The position numbers were made by a program, and so were the translations under genes. The notes beneath the pieces are model-generated. The model searched no databases, had not been told where the DNA came from, and was given only the letters and a program-made list of their open reading frames with translations. Below, piece after piece: positions 49,322-54,593 of a stretch of DNA of 54,593 nt. The stretch lies in the NCBI GenBank assembly GCA_023664535.1, contig JAMPFJ010000021.1, positions 1 through 54,593 of the forward strand, read 5' to 3'. The stretch is from Bacteroidales bacterium (GTDB taxonomy: Bacteria > Bacillota > Clostridia > Lachnospirales > Lachnospiraceae). How positions within the stretch are numbered: the stretch's first letter is position 1; the number at the start of each line of letters is the position of its first letter.

Positions 49322-50509
49322 ATGGAGAAATTGTTATTTACGTCAGAGTCCGTAACTGAGGGACATCCTGACAAGATTTGTGACCAGATTTCAGATGCGG
49401 TACTGGATGCGTTGATGGCGCAGGACCCCAACAGCCGGGTGGCATGCGAGACGGCGATTACCACCGGTTTAGTGCTGGTAATGGGAGAGATTTCCACGAC
49501 GGCATACGTGGATATGCAGAAAATTGTCCGGGAGACCATTCGTGAGATTGGATATGATAATGCGGTATACGGTTTTGACTGTAACACCTGCGGGGTAATT
49601 ACCGCCATTGACGAGCAATCCGGCGATATTGCAATGGGCGTGGATAAGGCGCTGGAGGCAAAGGAAAACCAGATGAGTGATGCGGATATCGAGGCAATCG
49701 GCGCAGGCGACCAGGGAATGATGTTTGGCTATGCCACCAATGAGACGGAGGAATATATGCCGTATCCTGTCAGTCTGGCACATAAGCTGGCAAGGCGGCT
49801 TACCGAGGTGCGCAAGAATAAAACGCTGCCCTATTTAAGACCCGACGGAAAAACACAGGTGTCTGTGGAATATGATGAACAGGGAAAGCCAATCCGTCTT
49901 GAAGCGGTTGTTCTGTCTACCCAGCATGATGACGAGGTCAGCCAGGAGCAGATTCATGAGGATATCAAAAAATATGTATTTGATGCGGTTCTTCCGGCGG
50001 ATATGGTAGATGCCGAGACCAAATTCTTTATCAATCCTACCGGGCGGTTTGTCATTGGCGGACCTAACGGAGATTCCGGGCTCACCGGGCGGAAGATTAT
50101 CGTAGATACCTATGGCGGTTATGCCCGTCACGGCGGCGGGGCATTTTCCGGTAAGGACTGTACGAAGGTTGACCGTTCTGCTGCTTATGCGGCAAGATAT
50201 GTGGCAAAGAATATTGTTGCCGCCGGTCTTGCGGATAAATGTGAGATTCAGCTTTCCTATGCCATCGGAGTGGCAAAGCCTACCTCTGTCCGCGTAGACA
50301 CTTTTGGAACCGGAAAGCTTGATGAGCTTAAGCTGGTGGAAATTGTCCGGGAGAATTTTGATTTGCGTCCGGCAGGGATTATTAAGATGCTAGACCTTCG
50401 TCGTCCGATTTACAAACAGACGGCGGCATACGGTCATTTCGGACGAACGGATTTGGATTTGCCCTGGGAGAAGTTAGATATGGTGGAGAAATTAAAGACG
50501 TATCTGTAG
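49322..50509 (+). CDS. metK: S-adenosylmethionine synthetase
   Basis: A 395-residue MetK, full length, making SAM from methionine and ATP. Signature parts are present: [24 protein letters not shown] with the catalytic [46 protein letters not shown], and [37 protein letters not shown] lies about 10 bases before the ATG at 49322; the frame runs further upstream through the terminator, where translation would be meaningless. Control is by the SAM-I riboswitch directly upstream, so its own product represses it. SAM also feeds the several methyltransferases of the glycan loci. Confidence 0.98.
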   Translation: MEKLLFTSESVTEGHPDKICDQISDAVLDALMAQDPNSRVACETAITTGLVLVMGEISTTAYVDMQKIVRETIREIGYDNAVYGFDCNTCGVITAIDEQSGDIAMGVDKALEAKENQMSDADIEAIGAGDQGMMFGYATNETEEYMPYPVSLAHKLARRLTEVRKNKTLPYLRPDGKTQVSVEYDEQGKPIRLEAVVLSTQHDDEVSQEQIHEDIKKYVFDAVLPADMVDAETKFFINPTGRFVIGGPNGDSGLTGRKIIVDTYGGYARHGGGAFSGKDCTKVDRSAAYAARYVAKNIVAAGLADKCEIQLSYAIGVAKPTSVRVDTFGTGKLDELKLVEIVRENFDLRPAGIIKMLDLRRPIYKQTAAYGHFGRTDLDLPWEKLDMVEKLKTYL

Positions 50510-50518
50510 AGGGAAAAG

Positions 50519-50548
50519 AAGGGGGCGCATTAAGCGCCTCTTTCGTTT
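50519..50548 (+). terminator. Intrinsic terminator after metK
   Basis: AAGGGGGCGC pairs with GCGCCTCTTT around an ATTAA loop, followed by CGTTTAT. It lies 10 bases after the metK stop. Confidence 0.65.
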
Positions 50549-50623
50549 ATATTCTTCCTTTTTCCAGAAACGGGCGAAAATATCCGCTGGATTACCGGAC
50601 GCGGATTTGGAGGAATGCGGAAA

Positions 50624-51316
50624 ATGCAGGCATTTATATTTGATTTTAACGGAACGATGGTAATGGATTCCTATATGCATGAGACGGCATGGCGTCATTA
50701 TGTGGAGGAGCTTTGTCACAGGAGAGTATCGGAGGAGGAGTTTAAACGGCATGTACACGGAAAAACCTCTTCAATGATTCTGGAGCACTTTCTGGGAAAG
50801 GGAAAGCTGACGAAAGAAGAGGTCATCACATATTCCGAGGAGAAAGAGGAGTATTACCGGAAGCTTTGTCTGGAAAATGCGGATAGATTCCATCTGACAG
50901 AGGGGCTGCCGGATTTTTTGGATTGGGCAAAGGAGCAGGGGATTCCGATGACAATCGCCACGGCGGCAAATCTTGCCAATGTGAATTTTTATTTTGATTA
51001 TTTTTCTCTGGAGAGATGGTTTGATTCAAACCAGGTGGTTTATGACGATGCAACGTTAAAAGGAAAACCCAATCCGGATATTTATCTTCGGGCGATGGAA
51101 CGGCTTTCGGCAAAGCCGGAGGACTGCGTGGTATTTGAGGATGCGGTTTCCGGTGTGACTGCCGCATTCGGGGCGGGGGCAGGAAAAATTATCGGAGTGT
51201 ATGGAGACAGCAGCCGGAAGCTGTTGGAGGAGAGTGGGATGGTAGATTTCTGTATTCGGGATTTTCGGGAGGGGGACAAATTATTTTGCTTGCAGAAAAG
51301 AGAAACTATGCTATAA
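50624..51316 (+). CDS. HAD hydrolase, beta-phosphoglucomutase-like
   Basis: A 230-residue HAD-superfamily phosphatase or phosphomutase. FIFDFNGTMVMDSYMHETAW is motif I, with the nucleophile and acid aspartates shifted to D-F-N-G-T, so the second conserved Asp reads as Asn. TIATAANLANVNFYF is motif II, and KGKPNPDIYLRAMERL with VVFEDAVSGVTAAFGAGAGKIIGVY motifs III-IV. The cap is helical, as in beta-phosphoglucomutase. The D-to-N change at motif I is unusual and could lower phosphatase turnover. ATG at 50624 is preferred over 50615, since GGAGG lies 10 bases before it and only 1 base before the other. A terminator follows directly. Confidence 0.8.
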   Translation: MQAFIFDFNGTMVMDSYMHETAWRHYVEELCHRRVSEEEFKRHVHGKTSSMILEHFLGKGKLTKEEVITYSEEKEEYYRKLCLENADRFHLTEGLPDFLDWAKEQGIPMTIATAANLANVNFYFDYFSLERWFDSNQVVYDDATLKGKPNPDIYLRAMERLSAKPEDCVVFEDAVSGVTAAFGAGAGKIIGVYGDSSRKLLEESGMVDFCIRDFREGDKLFCLQKRETML

Positions 51317-51317
51317 T

Positions 51318-51342
51318 AAAACAGGAATTATTCCTGTTTTTT
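51318..51342 (+). terminator. Intrinsic terminator after the HAD gene
   Basis: AAAACAGGAA pairs with TTCCTGTTTT around a three-base loop and continues into TT. It lies immediately after the stop at 51316. Confidence 0.8.
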
Positions 51343-51403
51343 GAAAAAGATAGGGAGCAGGCGCTTTGTTAAACAAGGTGTGTAAATAAAAAGGAGGAAA
51401 AAT

Positions 51404-51946
51404 ATGGCAGAGTTAAAGGGAACAAAGACAGAAGCAAATTTAATGGCGGCATTTGCCGGGGAGTCACAGGCGCGTAACAAGTATACCTATTACGCAAGTA
51501 AGGCAAAAAAGGACGGGTATAACCAGATAGCCGATATTTTTTTAGAGACGGCGAACAATGAGAAGGAACATGCAAAAATGTGGTTCAAGCTTCTCCATGA
51601 CGGTGCAGTACCGGATACCGTTACCAATTTAAAGGATGCGGCAGCGGGCGAGAATGATGAATGGACGGATATGTATAAGCGGTTTGCGGCAACGGCAAGA
51701 GAAGAAGGGTTTGAGGATATCGCAAAGTCCTTTGAGATGGTTGGAGAAATTGAAAAGGCGCATGAGGAGAGATACAGGAAGCTGCTGGAAAATGTGGAAG
51801 GAGGTCTTGTATTTTCAAGAGATGGCGACATGATTTGGGAATGCGCAAACTGTGGACACATTCATATCGGTAAGGAAGCGCCGGAGGTTTGTCCGGTATG
51901 TGCCCATCCGCAGAGTTATTTCAAATTACGGGCCGAAAATTACTAG
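51404..51946 (+). CDS. rbr: Rubrerythrin
   Basis: A 180-residue rubrerythrin, a peroxidase that protects anaerobes from hydrogen peroxide in the cytoplasm. The N-terminal ferritin-like domain has diiron ligands in [16 protein letters not shown] and [15 protein letters not shown], then [26 protein letters not shown]. The C-terminal rubredoxin part is [29 protein letters not shown], with the two CxxC pairs that hold iron. Length is typical. AAGGAGG precedes the ATG. It is a single-gene unit between two terminators and is strong evidence for an anaerobic host. Confidence 0.96.
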   Translation: MAELKGTKTEANLMAAFAGESQARNKYTYYASKAKKDGYNQIADIFLETANNEKEHAKMWFKLLHDGAVPDTVTNLKDAAAGENDEWTDMYKRFAATAREEGFEDIAKSFEMVGEIEKAHEERYRKLLENVEGGLVFSRDGDMIWECANCGHIHIGKEAPEVCPVCAHPQSYFKLRAENY

Positions 51947-51954
51947 GACTTTGG

Positions 51955-51993
51955 AAAAAAAGCAGGTTTTTGAAAAAAAAGCTTGCTTTTTTT
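51955..51993 (+). terminator. Intrinsic terminator after rubrerythrin
   Basis: AAAAAAAGCA pairs with TGCTTTTTTT, with inner GGTTTTT/AAAAAGC pairing. It starts 9 bases after the stop and ends in T's. Confidence 0.8.
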
Positions 51994-52139
51994 CTGTATA
52001 CTTATACAATAATAGTTGGCTGGTCTGCCGGAAAGCGTGGCGTAACATCCGTGCCTCATTCGGCAGGAAGCGTTTCTTTTTTGAGAAAAGGGAACAGTTA
52101 ACATGATGTACACACATCGGTAACAGTGAGGAGATTATC

Positions 52140-52976
52140 ATGAATAAGTTAGAACTTCAGAAGTGCGCAAACCAATTAAGAAAGCACATTATTGCTTCCT
52201 TACATGCTGCGAAGAGCGGTCACCCGGGCGGTTCTTTATCTGCGGCAGACATTGTTGCGTATCTGTATTTTGAGGAAATGAATGTTGATGCGAAAAACCC
52301 CGAAAAGGCTGACAGGGACCGTTTTGTCCTGTCGAAGGGACATGTGGCGCCGGCGCTTTATGGCGCATTAGCCATGAAGGGATATTTTCCGGAAGAGGAG
52401 CTGTTAAAGCTTCGGAAAACAGGGGAAATGCTTCAGGGACACCCGGATATGAAAGGAACGCCGGGGGTGGATATGTCGGCAGGCTCTCTGGGACAGGGTA
52501 TTTCCGTTGCAGCAGGGATGGCGCTTTCCGCAAAGCTTTCCGGGGCGGCTTACCGCATATATACCCTTTTAGGGGACGGAGAGATTCAGGAGGGGCAGGT
52601 CTGGGAGGCGGCGATGTTTGCCGGACACCGCAAATTAGATAACTTAGTCGTGATTGTGGATAATAACGATTTGCAGATTGACGGGAGCGTGGCAGAGGTA
52701 TGTTCGCCTTATCCCATTGCCGAGAAGTTTGAGGCGTTTCATTTTCATGTGATTACCATTGACGGACATGATTTTGAGGCGATAGATGCGGCATTTAAGG
52801 AAGCAAGAGAAACAAAAGGAATGCCCACGGCAATTATTGCAAAGACCGTCAAGGGCAAGGACGTTTCCTTTATGGAAAATCAGGCATCGTGGCATGGTGC
52901 GGCACCGAATGACGAGCAGTATGCGGCTGCAATGGCAGATTTGGAGAAGGTAGGTGAAGCATTATGTCAGAAATAA
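52140..52976 (+). CDS. Transketolase, N-terminal subunit
   Basis: A 278-residue protein equal to the thiamine-diphosphate-binding first third of transketolase, encoded separately as in many anaerobes. SGHPGGSLSAADIVAYLYF, DRDRFVLSKGHVAPALYGALA, and LLGDGEIQEGQVWEAAMFAGHRKLDNLVVIVDNNDLQIDG are the cofactor motifs (GDGxxxEGxxxEA...NN). ATG at 52140 has GTGAGGAGA just before it. Its end overlaps the C-terminal subunit by 13 bases, giving equal output of both halves. Together they shift two-carbon ketol units in the non-oxidative pentose phosphate pathway. Confidence 0.95.
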   Translation: MNKLELQKCANQLRKHIIASLHAAKSGHPGGSLSAADIVAYLYFEEMNVDAKNPEKADRDRFVLSKGHVAPALYGALAMKGYFPEEELLKLRKTGEMLQGHPDMKGTPGVDMSAGSLGQGISVAAGMALSAKLSGAAYRIYTLLGDGEIQEGQVWEAAMFAGHRKLDNLVVIVDNNDLQIDGSVAEVCSPYPIAEKFEAFHFHVITIDGHDFEAIDAAFKEARETKGMPTAIIAKTVKGKDVSFMENQASWHGAAPNDEQYAAAMADLEKVGEALCQK

Positions 52977-53902
52977 AGAAGATTGCCACAAGAGAAAGCT
53001 ACGGTAATGCATTGGTAGAGCTTGGCAAAGAGCATGAGGATTTAATCGTATTGGATGCGGACCTTGCGGCGGCAACCAAAACGGCAATTTTTAAAAAAGA
53101 ATTTCCGGAAAGACATATTGACTGCGGAATTGCAGAGAGCAACATGATGGGGGTTGCGGCGGGACTGTCATTGACCGGAAAAATCCCATTCGCATCAAGC
53201 TTTGCGATGTTTGCGGCGGGACGCGCTTTTGAACAGGTGCGCAATAGCATAGGTTACCCGAAATTAAATGTAAAGATTGGAGCTACCCATGCGGGTATTT
53301 CCGTCGGTGAAGACGGGGCGACGCATCAGTGCAATGAGGATATTGCGTTAATGCGTACCATTCCGAATATGGTGATTATCAATCCCTCCGATGATGTGGA
53401 GGCGCGTGCGGCGGTGAGGGCGGCATATGAATATGAGGGTCCGGTCTATCTGCGGTTCGGACGTCTTGCGGCGCCGGTGATTAATGATAAGCCGGAATAC
53501 CGCTTTGAGCTTGGTAAGGGCGTGACTGTGCGGGAAGGAAAGGATGTTACGATTGTGGCAACCGGACTGGAGACGGGCTTTGCGCTGGAGGCTGCGGATA
53601 AGCTGGCGGAGGACGGCGTTGATGCAAGGGTAATCAATATCCATACGATTAAGCCGATAGACAGGGATATTTTGATTAAGGCGGCAAAGGAGACGAAGAA
53701 AATCTTTACCGCAGAGGAGCATTCCGTTATCGGCGGACTTGGCTCGGCGGTTTGTGAAGTGCTCTGTGAACACGCGCCTGCACCGGTTTACCGGATTGGA
53801 ATACAGGATGAATTTGGTGAGTCCGGTCCGGCAATGGAGCTGCTGCATAAGTACGGACTGGATGCAGAGGGGATTTATAAGCAGGTAAAGGAGAATTTGT
53901 AG
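52964..53902 (+). CDS. Transketolase, C-terminal subunit
   Basis: A 312-residue protein equal to the middle and C-terminal domains of transketolase. DADLAAATKTAIFKKEFPERHIDCGIAESNMMGVAAGLSLTGKIPFASSFAMFA is the pyrimidine-binding domain with the catalytic Glu in GIAESNM, followed by THAGISVGEDGATHQCNEDIALMRTIPNMVIINPSDDVEA. The C-terminal domain includes VTIVATGLETGFALEAADKL and FTAEEHSVIGGLGSAV. It starts 13 bases inside the N-terminal subunit gene. The active enzyme should be a heteromer of both products. Confidence 0.95.
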   Translation: MSEIKKIATRESYGNALVELGKEHEDLIVLDADLAAATKTAIFKKEFPERHIDCGIAESNMMGVAAGLSLTGKIPFASSFAMFAAGRAFEQVRNSIGYPKLNVKIGATHAGISVGEDGATHQCNEDIALMRTIPNMVIINPSDDVEARAAVRAAYEYEGPVYLRFGRLAAPVINDKPEYRFELGKGVTVREGKDVTIVATGLETGFALEAADKLAEDGVDARVINIHTIKPIDRDILIKAAKETKKIFTAEEHSVIGGLGSAVCEVLCEHAPAPVYRIGIQDEFGESGPAMELLHKYGLDAEGIYKQVKENL

Positions 53903-53917
53903 AAAATGAAAAGACAG

Positions 53918-53969
53918 GCGGATACCGGGTGACAGCCATGAAAGACTGAATCCCTGTACCCGCTTTTTT
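53918..53969. terminator. Imperfect terminator between convergent genes
   Basis: GCGGATACCGGG pairs, with two mismatches, with CCCTGTACCCGC and runs into TTTTTT. It lies 16 bases after the transketolase stop and 23 bases before the end of the convergent nitroreductase. Confidence 0.6.
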
Positions 53970-53991
53970 GCTTCCGGTGAAAAGTATCTGC

Positions 53992-54552
53992 CTACAGATA
54001 TTGCACCAGTTCTTCCACACTCTTTCTTTTCGGTGCCTCACATTCCTGGTCGGGATAACCCATGGCAATCAGGGCTGCAACCTTTTGTCCCTCCGGCAGG
54101 CGGACTGCCTCGGCAATTTTCTCTTCGTCAAAAATACCGAGAATAACCGTTCCTACTCCTAAATCATGGGCGGCAAGGCAAAATGTCTGGGATGCGATTC
54201 CTGCGTCAAACATTTCCCAGCGGTCCCCTTTGGAGGTGGAGAAGCTGCCGTCACGTTCATATCCGCTGCGTTTTTCCATCATGCTGACGATGACAAGCTG
54301 TGGGGCGCGCCGAATGGTTTTCTGATTATACTCAAAATCCATTACGCCGCTATCGGCGATATGGTTAAGAAGTTCCCGGTTTTCCACAATATGGTAACGG
54401 CTAATCTGGGTGTTTTTCCAGGATGGCGCCATAGCGGCAGCGGCAATAATCGCATTTACCGTTTCGTGCGCTACCGGTGTATCCTTAAATTTTCTGATGC
54501 TTCTTCTGGTGTTGATACATTCCAGTGTTTCCATAAAATACGTATAATCCAA
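53992..54552 (-). CDS. Nitroreductase-family flavoprotein
   Basis: A 186-residue FMN-dependent oxidoreductase of the nitroreductase family. TRRSIRKFKDTPV near the N-terminus binds the FMN phosphate, AAAAMAPSWKNTQISRYHIV is the conserved A-P-S-x-x-N-x-Q/R region, and LAAHDLGVGTVILGIFDEEKIAEAVRLPEGQKVAALIAMGYPDQ is the C-terminal signature. The natural substrate cannot be read from sequence. A TTG at 54552 has AAGGAGG 4 bases upstream and is taken as start; an ATG at 54534 (METLECINTRRS) is an alternative that would leave 180 residues. It is transcribed towards the transketolase genes. Confidence 0.88.
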   Translation of the reverse strand: MDYTYFMETLECINTRRSIRKFKDTPVAHETVNAIIAAAAMAPSWKNTQISRYHIVENRELLNHIADSGVMDFEYNQKTIRRAPQLVIVSMMEKRSGYERDGSFSTSKGDRWEMFDAGIASQTFCLAAHDLGVGTVILGIFDEEKIAEAVRLPEGQKVAALIAMGYPDQECEAPKRKSVEELVQYL

Positions 54553-54593
54553 TTATCCTCCTTCGAGGATATGGATTATTCTCCTTTCTCCCA

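Noticed and set aside
1..54593. CRISPR array or phage genes
   Set aside because: No regularly spaced short repeats, cas genes, integrase, terminase or tail genes were seen. The only repeats are gene-sized, domain-sized or palindromic.

Overview
The window looks like a chromosomal segment of a low-to-mid GC, spore-forming anaerobic Firmicute, most likely a Lachnospiraceae-type member of the Clostridia. The signs are strong AGGAGG ribosome binding sites with frequent GTG/TTG starts, a SAM-I riboswitch before metK, a SPOCS (DUF3794)-LysM spore-envelope protein, an SleB-type cell-wall hydrolase, TagD/CDP-glycerol enzymes, a rubrerythrin and a split two-subunit transketolase. No rRNA, CRISPR array, prophage or classical insertion sequence was seen. 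This taxonomic call is inference from gene content.

Region 1 (1-14578, all + strand) is a surface-glycan locus. It begins with the end of a CDP-glycerol glycerophosphotransferase and tagD, then runs through glycosyltransferases (GT-D, GT2, WbsX, GT32-like, GT4-like), an FkbM methyltransferase, a methyltransferase/kinase-like fusion and two tandem sulfotransferase-like proteins. From about 2.4 kb on it is visibly more AT-rich than the rest. Nine of its proteins carry the same kind of ~100-residue Rossmann-like module at either end, with a glycine-rich first strand, an acidic D-N/D-K step and a Y-E-K-E-I-type motif. This recurring module is the most striking feature of the window.

Region 2 (14615-20951) is separated by a bidirectional terminator. 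It holds a divergent surface-protein system: a secreted protein with two repeated C-terminal domains and a membrane-anchored partner on the - strand, then on the + strand a catalytically dead-looking ABC ATPase, a multi-spanning ABC-2-like permease and a large anchored surface protein.

Region 3 (20954-37900) is a second glycosylation locus. It contains a dTDP-3-amino-3,6-dideoxyhexose module (QdtB/FdtB- and QdtA/FdtA-like plus a FemAB-like acyltransferase), a Maf flagellin glycosyltransferase, a small XRE regulator, pseC-pseG-pseB of the pseudaminic acid pathway, and four large, partly multi-domain transferases. pseH, pseI and pseF are not in the window.

Region 4 (38027-54593) is mostly housekeeping. 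It includes a PD-(D/E)XK nuclease-family protein, a tRNA-Pro, cysQ, an orphan acyl-CoA carboxyltransferase, sppA, RDD and YwmB-like proteins, a 35-residue membrane peptide behind a structured leader, an orotate-PRTase-like protein, the SleB-type hydrolase, a PrcB-like lipoprotein, the SPOCS-LysM protein, riboswitch-metK, a HAD phosphatase, rubrerythrin, the transketolase pair and a nitroreductase. Several sigma-A promoters and intrinsic terminators can be read directly.
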